This document shows positions 50,301 to 62,300 of a DNA stretch of 64,000 nucleotides, one piece after another. A program made the translations under genes and the position numbers. Origin of the DNA: Liolophura sinensis (Eukaryota; Mollusca; Polyplacophora; Chitonida; Chitonidae); the NCBI RefSeq assembly GCF_032854445.1, contig NC_088304.1, forward strand, positions 19,133,850 to 19,197,849, written 5' to 3'. Under the pieces are notes generated by a model that was given only the letters and a program-made list of their open reading frames with translations, did no database searches and had not been told where the DNA came from. Numbering within the stretch: the stretch's first letter is position 1; each line of letters begins with the position of its first letter.

Positions 50301-53300
50301 TCAATCAAAGCATGAGTATGAGACGAGCCTGGATACCCAATGAAAACCTTTGATGAGCATATAAAATTTTACCTGCCATTAATACGATTATGTATTATAT
50401 GCATCTTATTTTGATAAAATACTAATGACGATCTATATTAATTAGGTTTTTGGAATGCCTCTATGTGTTTTGCAAATGTAACTTGTGTTTGCAGGAAAGT
50501 CTATATTACACATCTCCTACTAACAAATAACATACAAATGAAATCAGGCAAGAAATCTGAAATCTTACATCAGTTTTACAGAGGAAGCCAAGGTATCTTT
50601 TTCTAAATGAAACCCAAACCAAAATCTTTTCCACAACTAAAACACAGTCACAGAGGAGCGGAGATAAGTCTCACCCTAAGCATCAACGTCATGATCCTGT
50701 GCAGCATATGGGGCGGAGGGTATATTTTACTGGATGTGTTGGATGAAAGAATATCCAGTGCAGATATGACGTAGTTACCCTCCAGGCAAGTCTCAATAAT
50801 CCCCAGCGAGGCATCAGTCATTGGCATGGAAACAGATGTGTTCAAGCACTGAAACAAGAGATAAGAGAGTCTAAAATGTACTCACAAGAAACTGTCTTCT
50901 TGAAAATGTTCAAGTGAAGATATTACGAATCAACATTACCAATGTTTATCTCCTTAATTCTGTTATATGATCACATAAAAAATACATTCAAAGACATGAA
51001 AAATCTGATCTGATAAAGAAACATTACATGCCAGCCATCACAGACACGGTCCCAAGAAATGTTTCACATAAACTGTGGCCTGTAAAAATACACTTTGAGG
51101 ACCACACAAAGACCTCAAAGTGATACTTTTGATGCCAACACTTATTTTTCTGGTAAGAAATTAACCAACCTTTACAAAAGACTCTTAACCGGCCTTAAAA
51201 GGTGGATATATCACTAGCAAAATATTGTGAGCATGCTAGTGCAGGGTAATGACCCAGGAGTCTCTCACCAATGCGGTTGCTGTGAGTTCAAGTCCAGCTC
51301 ATGCTGGCTTCCTCTCCCCCATGTGGGAAGGTCTCTCAGCAACCTGCGGATGGTAGTGGGTTTCACCGGGCTCTGCCGGGCTCCACCCACCATAATGTTG
51401 GCTGCCGTCGAATAAGTGAAATATTCTAGAGTATGGCGTAAAACACCACTCAAATAAATAAATAAATAAATAACTTGCAAAATCTTGAACTTTAGGAGAA
51501 ATCCTGTTATTCTACCGATTTCACAAGTAACATTTTCTCAACATATAATCAAATCCTAAGACAAGGATATGAAAGAGAAAGAAATAAAGCAGACAAATAT
51601 GTGAGCTTACCCTTTTCTTTGTGCTGTCATTGGGGGGATGAAGAGCTTGTTTACAGCGCACTCCAAATACCGATGGCTGCCACAAATTTGGATCACGTTT
51701 AGCCTGCAAGGAAACACATTCTAAATGATGGATTTGCTTGATTTATGCCCTACTGAAGACTACTTCACATCACAGACAACAGGGGTGCACACATGTACAC
51801 TAACACTTGGAAAGTATGAGGGCAGGCAGGGAATATAGGAGGCAGATTTTTTTCACTCTTATCAAAAAAATTTGCCAGCGTCGACGTATTTCACCGACAA
51901 TCTTGCGTGCTTCGCAATCCACTGCTATCAATGATGTCAGAGACTGGATAAAAATATCAGCAATTTTAAAAACCAAGTTCTGTATCATGTACTTGTGGAC
52001 GTCAGCAAAGTTTTAATTTTACATAAAATATCACTTGGTTATTGTTCAGTGATACAGATCGTGTACTTTGATGTGCAAATGGAAGGGATGGAAGCATCGG
52101 GTCTGATTAAAGATGTTCGCGTGAAATCAATGACTTTGCAAAAACATGTAAACAACCAGCTAAAAATTAACCTCCATGGAAAATAGAGGCATTTCATAAA
52201 GAAAGAACATATAAATGTATCCACTTAACCTTTTTCCTTCTACTGCCAAAGACATCATCCAAATCAAGGTCTCTGAAGGTCTTCCTCTTGACAGGTTTTA
52301 CTGCGAGATTATCACATGGGCTAGAGAGGGTCTGACAAGAAGAGGTTTTCGATGATGTGGCTAAAAAAAAAAACCAATGAAATGACAACAAAATTAACAA
52401 TGATTCTTGAAAAATCAAACAAACTTTCTCTGCATAATGAAATAAACATACAAATTTCTCAAAAGACTGAGAAGGGTTAACGAAAAATTGTTATCAGCTG
52501 AAACAAATGGACGATTGTTATAGCCTTATAAAAGAGAAGAAAACAAAAAAAAAATGAACCCATAATCATCTGAAAGAGCATGAAAACTTATTTGCCAATA
52601 TGATCTTAAACTGTTCTCAGAATTTTTCTTTCAGGAAGAAAGAATATTTGAAAATATTTTTCTATGATGGATATTTGGGAAACCTCCCCCCACCCAACCC
52701 CACCTGATTTTGTACATGTATATAGTCTTCACACAATAATGTTCTAAATAAGAGTGTGATGCATGTGTAATAAATTTATATGAATGTAAATTTGTTGTTT
52801 ATATCCAAACACATGCATTTAATCTGACTGATGTTTTTTTTTAGATTTTTCTAATCTAATTTTTTTAGGCCCTCTTTCACCTTAACTTCCTGTAATTTTT
52901 TGTTTTCCCCACCTGTAATAAAAAGCATGTATGTGATCTATACTTACCACCTTATATGGCGTGAAATGAATGGAACAGTTTTGACATATATCAATTGTGG
53001 TGAATTATTCCCTACAAATTATACCTTACATGGCAACATGGAATTAAGATTCCACCAAGGATCAATGGCACCTGTGTATACCTAGACCAGCATAGAAAAT
53101 CTAGTATAACAGATTACGTTACTTGTTAGCCTTTACCAACGTGTCACTTTAGTCATTTTTCACCAGAATGGTTTCCAATAGACTGACTTAGTGGGCATTC
53201 ATCAGAATGTAGTCTGAATTCATTTATTTACTTGATTAGTGTTTTACGCCATACTCGGAGAAATATTTCACTTATATGACGACAGCTAGCATTATGGTGG

Positions 53301-56300
53301 GCAGCAACTTGGTTGAGCCCCGGGGAAAATCCACCACTATTTGCAGGTTGCTGGAAGACATTGCCACATATTCACATTCATTACCACAATGTTGTTGCTG
53401 GAAAAAAGGATCTGATATATATGAAAGGAAACACCATAATAACCTTTATGACAAGAAGTTCTGAAGAAGGAATGATAAATAAGAATGGGAAAGTTTGAGG
53501 GCATTTTGGCCACTTTGAAATTAATTTTCATGACTTTACAGGAATCTAGTACTTGGATTCACACAGTTTTCATTTACAGGAGTAATCATAAACATTGCAT
53601 TCCTGAATTCCTATAGGCCTACAAAGTAAAACCCTGCTTTAGCTCAGTTAAACATATTCTTAAACCTTTCCCCTACTGTGTTCTCACTTCCAGTAATATC
53701 TACACCCAACCCAGACATATACACCTGCTGCCACTTAATATGATGACCAGAAATATAGGAGTTACTGGCCATAAATTAAAAGTTAAAATCTGTTTGCCAG
53801 AGGTATATAATGGAGACATAAAAAAAAAAAATATATAATAATAATAATAACAATAATAATACTGTGTAATAGGCCCAGAAGCCATCAGGCTTGAGTCTAA
53901 ATTTTTACAAGAAACTAGATGCACTGACAAAAAAAAAATAGGACACAGTCTGCAGAAATTATTGGTGAACTTTAGTCCAACTCATAGGGTTGACAAAATT
54001 AACATCGGAGAGATAAGGAAAGTAGGAAACTATTGGAAATGAGATGACCCGATTTCAAATTCTGGCTAAATTTACGGTTCAACTGCTTCACAGATAGAGT
54101 GTTTATTGGAAGTGAACAGGCAGATGAACTGAGGACTGACCCCCGGTCACTAAAAGGAAACAGGGTTAGCCAAGGTTTATACGTTTTGCATGTTTAATAG
54201 ACTATTTGCTTTTAACAATCCTTTCATAAAATGTAACTTTAATGACCCCAACAACCTTAAAAAAAATGCTGAGAATCAAAAAGGTTCTTCCTCATAGCAA
54301 AGTAATCTTGGGGTTTTGACAATGAAATCTGTTAAAATAGGGGTAACCTGTCTTCAAGAGATATCTTGTTGGCAAGCTTTTCATGAAATGTAACTTTAAT
54401 GACCCCACATGACCTTGAAAAAAAACAGGCCCGCTTGGGAAAACTCTTCAAGAGTTAATGCGTTAACAAGAAAACGGACGGACCAGAGACCACTACAAAA
54501 TCTAAAAAAGCCAAAAAAAAAAAAAAAAAAAATTGAGTAGCTCAATTAGATATCTTGATTTCATTTTTCAAAATGACTTCTTTGCCATTCTAATTTCGGT
54601 CCATACTACATATCTCCAGATTAAGCTAACTTTTTACAAGAATACATGTTGTATGAATAGAAATTATCATATACACATGTAACCTATCTTATCTGATATA
54701 TCTGGGCCTTTGATGGTGTGCAAGAGCGGTTAAAACTGTGAGCCTCTGCAGGTGTATTACAGTAAGTAGACTTTGTACCTGATGTCTTGACTTGTACATG
54801 GGACACATGGGGCCTCTCACTTGATAGAAGGCCTATATGTAAACACTGACTTGCAGTTTTAGCAGGTGTATTACAGTAAGTTAACTTTCGTACCTGATGT
54901 CTTGACTTGTACATGGGATACATGGGTCCTCTCAGTTGATGGAAGGCCTACAGGTAAACATGGATTTGCAGTTTTAGAGCAAATCCGAGGATTTTCCACA
55001 ACAGTGGAAGCTGAAATGTCAACTTCTGACCTGGACTGCTCTGTAAACAGTTTCTCTTTAATCTCTGTGCTAACTGTTCCTGATGAAGCGATGCTTGATG
55101 AATTCCGTGGTGACCTGCGACATGGACTGGACAAAATCAGCATAGCTCCATTTGTCTCTGACCCACTTTTGCTGTTGTTCTTGTTGTAGAAACAAGATGG
55201 GGATGTGGTGGAAGTTGTCAAGTCAGACGTGCCCTTTCTGTCACTCATGCTACTTGAGTCTCGGCAAATATTTGACAAATACGTGAACTCTTCAGAAGAG
55301 TGAGAAGTCATTTCTTGGTTGAATTGGGATTCTGTCGCAAGAAAACAACAACTTGATCGTGTGGGTATCAAACCTGATGATACTGGATACTGGAGGTGCT
55401 CATCTGACATGCATGACAACTGGCTTCTGTGAGAAGACCTTGTTACTCTGACGCCCAAAAGCTCAACATCTGGTAATGAGTCTCCACCATGATTTGATGA
55501 ATCAGACTTACGTTCAGTACTTCCCCTACAATTCGATGAAATTTCCTGCATGCAGGACGATTTCTGATCCAAGGGGAGACAACATCTCCTGGAAGTCAGA
55601 GGACTTGAACCTGGCTGTGATTTACTCAAAGAAGATGTCTCTGGTTCTAACTTGACTGTTGATTTTTTCTTACAGACTGGCATTTTATCATCATCACAGG
55701 TGGTGGAAAATTGCTTCAAAGGGCTACGACTGTTGCTGGAAGATGCGGAATAACGGGAAGACCTTGCAGCCATTCTGGATGAACGCCGGAGTTTCACAGT
55801 GTTGTTAGCATTAAGAGATCCACTCTGGTTACTGTACACTGATACAGAGCTGAACATCCTTGAGGAGAACTCTGACAGAGAGCTGACACTGGCAGCAGTT
55901 GACGATCCAGCGACTGCTTTCATGGAAGATTCACTTACTTCTGATGTTGGGCGTTGCAGGACTCTTTGAAACATAACGGACGTCAAGTCTTGAAAGCTGG
56001 ACCCTAGACAGTCTGAGGTGTCAATGGCGAACTTCTCTCTGTTAATGACGCAGAGATCACTGTCCAAGACAGAACACCTGTGTTTTCTGTCACTGTCCCG
56101 GCTTCTTAATTGACTATTCTCTTGGCTGATGGTGGTTGCCCTTGCCAGGGGAGACAACTGCGTGCTGACGGCCAAGGAATTCATCCCACTGGCACTACTT
56201 TTTGCAGGAACTACCTTCAAGAACACGATGTCATCATCGTCATGCGACGTAAAAACATCAGAGCACTTGTCGCTTGTCTGTTTGGTACTGGGCTCTGCTT

Positions 56301-59300
56301 CTGATGTGCACTGAAACCACCTCACACTGACACCTGCAGGATTTAGCAGACTGGGGCTACAGCAACCCTTTGACTGTTTGGATGGCTGAGGAGAGGAGAA
56401 CTGAGACTGAGTTGGGGTGCTGTCATAACTTCCCTGGGACGAGCTCAGACACGACTGCTGCGAGCCCGGTCGTGGAGAACTGATGCAATACTGATCCATC
56501 GACCTCTGACTCAATTCACCTTTAGCTACTCCCCTTACGCCACGCCTCTTTGTCCCTATGGGTTCTCCCACTTCCTCTTTGACAATACTTCTTAATTGTT
56601 TGCCACATTTTGTCGTTTCTTTTGTTCCTGCTGAGTATGTACTTCGACACCGTATATCGTGCCGTCCAGGCTTTACGCCACACTCTTTGTCAGATGTTAC
56701 TGGGGATGCTCCTGTCGGCCCCTGAATTGAATAAAGAAACGCCTAAGATGCAAAAACTGAAAAACTAACACATTACAATGGGGAACCCTTACTGTTTGAA
56801 CAACTGTAGATCACTAAAATCGTATTATTTTCCAGTTAACATATTTTTTGCTTAACTCAATGACCAATGACCTTACTGGATCACTTTAGAGTTGTATTTT
56901 ATCAAGTTTGATCCATTGCAAAAAAATCATCGTTTTAAGCTTTCATGCGCTTTCGAGATGCAATTGTACAAACCAAACAAACTGAATGCATCCCCCAAAC
57001 AAAAAAAAAAATCTGAAAACTAAGTCAGAAAGCAACATTATATTGTTTCTCTCTGACTGTAAGAAATGTGGTCAAAACTTTATTTTTTTTTCTTTCAATT
57101 TATTTTTTTTATTTTATTTATTTCATTCCTGCGTACGATGTACTCAAGAATATTTCTCTTATATGACGGCGGCCAGCACAATTTCTTTCAATTCAAATTA
57201 CAATTAATATAAATGAGCTACATGTAACTACATGTAGTTTCACAGCCCAATAATCATGTATCTTCTTTCAATCAACAGGCTTTATGGTAACCACGGACAG
57301 CGACATGGAGAGGTTGAACTGTGATACTAACAGGGCAGGGCTCACTTTTCTGAAACTAAAGTCTTCATTTATTTACTTCACTGATATTTTATTCATAATC
57401 AGCCACGATATTAGTATTACTGGTGAAGTCAAACCAGACAACGTCAAAAGGTAATCAGACAAAGTCAAAAGTAACCAGACGAAGTCAATGGGTAACCAGA
57501 GAAAGTCAAAAGGATACCAAAGTCAAAAGGTAACCAGACGAAGTCAATGGGTAACCAGAGAAAGTAAAAAGGATACCAAAGTCAAAAGGCAACGAGACAA
57601 AGTCAAAGGGACTATAGAGAAAACCAAGCAAAGTCATAAAGAAACATGCGAGAAAAAAAAGGAAAAAAAAAAGTCAGGGGGCTAGGAAACAAAAACAAAC
57701 TAGAAGAAACCTACACTTTTTCAGGTACCACACAAAAATAGAAAGAGCATGTGGCTGAACTCGTTAATGCTGGATTAGAAAACACAAATTACAAGAGCTG
57801 CTTTTTCCCCTACAACAAACTAAAAGCTAAAACATGGATAAAGCAACCCTGTATCCCATCATAAATTTGTTTTGATTCTTCACTATGATGCCGCAGTTTT
57901 GAAAACTTGCCACATGAAAGCTTTTCTCTTTGCCAATGTCTGTTGGTCAAACATCTCTAACCTGACATAAAACCAGGAATATAAAAGCAGGACCAATGAT
58001 TCCCACTCTACTGTTCCAATGTCATGACAAGGAAATGCCAAGGGAAATACACTCTTTTCTACTAATATTTATTTATTTATTTACTGGAATGATATTTAAG
58101 ATCAAACTCTATCTGGCTAATTTTCACTAACATATCCGCTCTGAGAATATGACATAGATTCTCTTAACCCAATGACATTACAACACCTTCTCATGATGTT
58201 TCTCATAGCCGAATATCCCCACAACAACAAACCTTGATAAGGTAGTCTCCGATGTAGTTAGGGGAGTAACAATGGAATCCTTCCTTCAGCAGATTCATAA
58301 GGGCATCGTTGTCATCAGGCTGTACAAACACATGGGTGAGGACGCGGGACAGGTTGTGGGCAGCAGTAGGAAGCGGAGGTAACTTGTACACCTTCCCACC
58401 ACCATCAAGTAACAGCCTGTGGGAAGAGACGCATACTGTAATAATACATCTACTTGTTCCAAAATCACCACTGAACTAGTCTGTCTTAATCCCGTAATGC
58501 TGTTGTCCAGAATGTTGTCTTAATGCCATAATGCTGTTCTCAAGAATCTTTGTCTAAAAACTATAATGCAGTGGTCAAGAATTTTTGTCTTAATGCCATC
58601 GTCAAAAATGTGATCCAGTTGTCAAGAATTTTGTCAAAGCTGTGATCCAGTTGTCAAAAATTTCTGCGTTCAAGATGTGATGCAATTGTCAAAAACATTT
58701 GTGTTAAAGCTGTAATGCAGTTGTCAAGAATTTTTGTGTTAAAGCTGTAATGCAATTGTCAAGAATTTTTGTGTTAAAGCTGTAATGCAATTGTCAAGAA
58801 TTTTTGTGTTAAAGCTGTAATGCAATTGTCAAGAATTGTTGTGTTAAAGCTGTATGCAGTTGTCAAGAATTTTTGTGTTAAAGCTGTAATGCAGTTGTCA
58901 AGAATTTTTGTGTTAAAGCTGTAATGCAATTGTCAAGAATTGTTGTGTTAAAGCTGTAATGCAGTTGTTAAGAATTGTTGTGTTAAAGCTGTATACAGTT
59001 ATCAAGAATTTTTCATCTATACAACAGCCTTCAGGTGTATAGGGCAAATACAGTGTGTGTAGGAAACCATCATCCTTCCCCAGTTACCTGACAAACTTTC
59101 TTCAAGTGCTGCATTTGGGCCTGTACTCACAGTTTCTTCCCTTAACACACGCCTGGAGGATTACATAAAAATGGCCACGTGTAGCTTTGTTCCAGGTACA
59201 ACTTTGTGTAACCCCAGTCACTGCGCATACAACTGGTGGAAGCAAAACTGTGCTATAATATTTATTCCTTGAACAGGCATTGGCATGCTTAACAACGGGA

Positions 59301-62300
59301 TCGCTTATTGTCACTGAAGTGCCATAAACATGCAGTGAGAGGAAAGAACTTTCAAATTCCCAGTCCACAGACAAGGCTGAACCAGCAACGTGTGTGTCCT
59401 AGCTGTTAACAAATAAGCATCTTAACCACTCAGCCACCACTGGCTCCTCAACGGTTGCCAAACTCGGCTGCTATTCCCAGTCCAGGGACACGGCTGAACC
59501 AGCAACGTGTGTGTCCTAGCTGTTAACAAATAAACATCTTAACCACTCAGCCACCACTGGCTCCTCAACGGTTGCCAAACTCGGCTGCTATTCCCAGTCC
59601 AGGGACACGGCTGAACCAGCAACGTGTGTGTCCTAGCTGTTAACAAATAAGCATCTTAACCATTCAGCCACCACTGGCTCTTCAACTGTCGCCAAACTGG
59701 GCTGTTATTCCCTGTCCAGAGACGGGGCTGAACCAGCAACTTGTGTGTCCTAGCTGTTGACAGATAAGCATCTTCACCACTCAGTCACCACTGGCTCCTC
59801 AACGGTCGCCAAACTGGGCTGTTATTCCCTGTCAAGAGATGGGGCTGAACCAGCAACTTGTGTGTCCTAGCTGTTGACAGATAAGCATCTTAACCACTCA
59901 GCCACCACTGGCTCCTCAACGGTCGCCAAACTGGGCTGTTATTCCCTGTCCAGAGACGGGGCTGAACCAGCAACTTGTGTGTCCTAGCTGTTGACAGACA
60001 AGCATCTTAACCACTCGGCCACTATTGGCTCCTCACAACGATTGCCAAACTCACGTTATTAACATGGGCCACTACCAACAGATTTAAACTTCCTGAGAAG
60101 TTTATTACTTTTTGTTGTATCCATACTGATTTTCTTCTGCGAGGGAGAAAAGAATAACAAATAGCCAAAACCACAATATATTTATTACCCTTTTTAAGCA
60201 TCCTGTTCTTATAGTTTACTTTCAATGACTGTGAAGGACCCACTTTCAAGACTGTGAACTTCCAAGGTCTAATCTCAACCTTTTCTTATAAGAGAGAGCA
60301 ACTTTCAGTCCAATTTGTGTACATTTTTAATTTGATTTTGGAGGTAAAACTACACTAGTTGGATCGGCAAATTTCAGGGCTTCACAGACAGTATAATTTT
60401 AACATTTCACACAGGCTAATGCCTTCAAAATATGCTTGAATAAACGCACAAATATGCCGTCAGGTAATTAGAATTGGTAAATCAGGATTTAGGTTTACCG
60501 TCTATAAACAGTCTTCCGTTTGGCACTCTCCACCAACAGGGAAACTTTCCAGCCAGCAAACGCTCCTTGTTTCGTCTCTGTATGATGGTGTCTCCACTTT
60601 GAGGGTGCAGACAGCATTTCCTCTGAGTAGTCTCCCTTTTTGGCCCACCTAGGACCCCATTCATACAGCTCTTCACTCAACCATTCTTTGGCCTTTGCAC
60701 TTGATGTCACGTAATCTGGCACCAAGATCCATTTACCTAAGTAAACATACATTAAAGGATACATGTACATAAAATGTTGGGTTTTTTACTTCTTAATATG
60801 CAGTCTGGCTCACATCCTAACATACAAAAATTACAAAAAGGCTTCTCAGCTTCCCAATGAGAGTAAAATGCATGATTATTGTCAGAAGGCATTAATATAG
60901 TTTCGTCTACAGACATAACCTTATTTGCAACCGAAGATGGAGTCCCCATGTTTCAGCTGTTTGAACATATATACTAGCCATGAAAAGTGGAAAGTTTACC
61001 TTGCAATATGTAAACTACCTCAGCACAACAAACTGAACTTGATTAAGGGAGTAAACATGTGATCAAAGTCATCGATTGGTGTGGGTCGGCACACTAATAT
61101 TGATATACATTTATAAACAGATATTTTACAGTAAACTGGCCTAATCTGAGCGTAAATTTGACAAACCAACGCGACTTTCTTGTGAATAAAGCATGTGCAA
61201 TAGCACGCGCTTCTCGCCTATGCCCTCGCCCCAACACCAGCAGACAGCAGTCTCGTATGAACGTGCCTTTGCATGATCCTTCACCCTTTAATGTCTTATC
61301 ATTTGTTACATTTGCATAAAGGTGACATATAAATAACATCATGTGTTCATATTACTGCACGGATCAAGTAAGCCTCATGTCAAAGAACTGAAAATAAAAT
61401 GCAACCCAAAACACTTCTGTTCAGGTCATAATCAGGGATCACTAGACTGCAGACCTTTCACTGTAAACTACTTCCAGTTTGACATTGTGAATATTACTTA
61501 TTTACTCCACTTCCACATGCCTATTCTTCTTCGATCTTGTCACTGCTGGGCAGTAAGCCTCCATGAGTTCTTCTTCCAGGCATGACACTACTGAATATTT
61601 TAATTAAGCCTGGGATTAAGACAGATATTAAGGGAAATGTTTAAAGTACAATGTGCTCGGTAAGCCAAAAAAAATCTTTCGAACAAATCATTTTTCCCCC
61701 CCTCATGCATTTGCTATGTGAGAGCTTTTCCTACATGTTTTCATACAAACTACAAATTCTCAACACTCATATATACAAAATTTAACTTGTCCTTTATCAA
61801 GTTTTTATTTCTTATCTCTTCTGTAGATGACATTCATATGGTAATACTGCATTGTTGTTGTTGCACGGCATGTCAGCATCAATTTGGTTTTCTAAACAAC
61901 TGAGTGGCAGATAATTTTTCACAGGCAAATGACTCCCACAGCAAGGAAAACCCTCAAACCAAAGACATTTGTCCATCTTTTAACTTGTCAAGGGAGACGG
62001 AGAATGAGCTGGTTGTAGCAGTCGTGGTGATCCATTACAAATCTTGCATGGACTAACTTGTAAATCACTACTTAAAAGAAGATTGCCACTTTGCGATCAA
62101 AAACACACACATCAGCTATTTTACTCTTCATGTATTTTAAATTTCATGTATTGTGTTGTGTCTTTCGAAAATCTTTTAAATCATTCTAACAAAGAACAAT
62201 ATTAACAGCAAATAGGCATGGACATATAAAATACATGTATGCCTCACTAATGAAAATTTTGAAAAGTTCTTTTTTTTTTTTTTGTTCTTTGTTTTTTTTC

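Noticed and set aside
58203..58391. Start codon at MYKLPPLPTA as an independent small gene
   Set aside because: It is an internal Met-like start within the SLF1 BRCT-2 exon, which extends to 58416 with a good acceptor.
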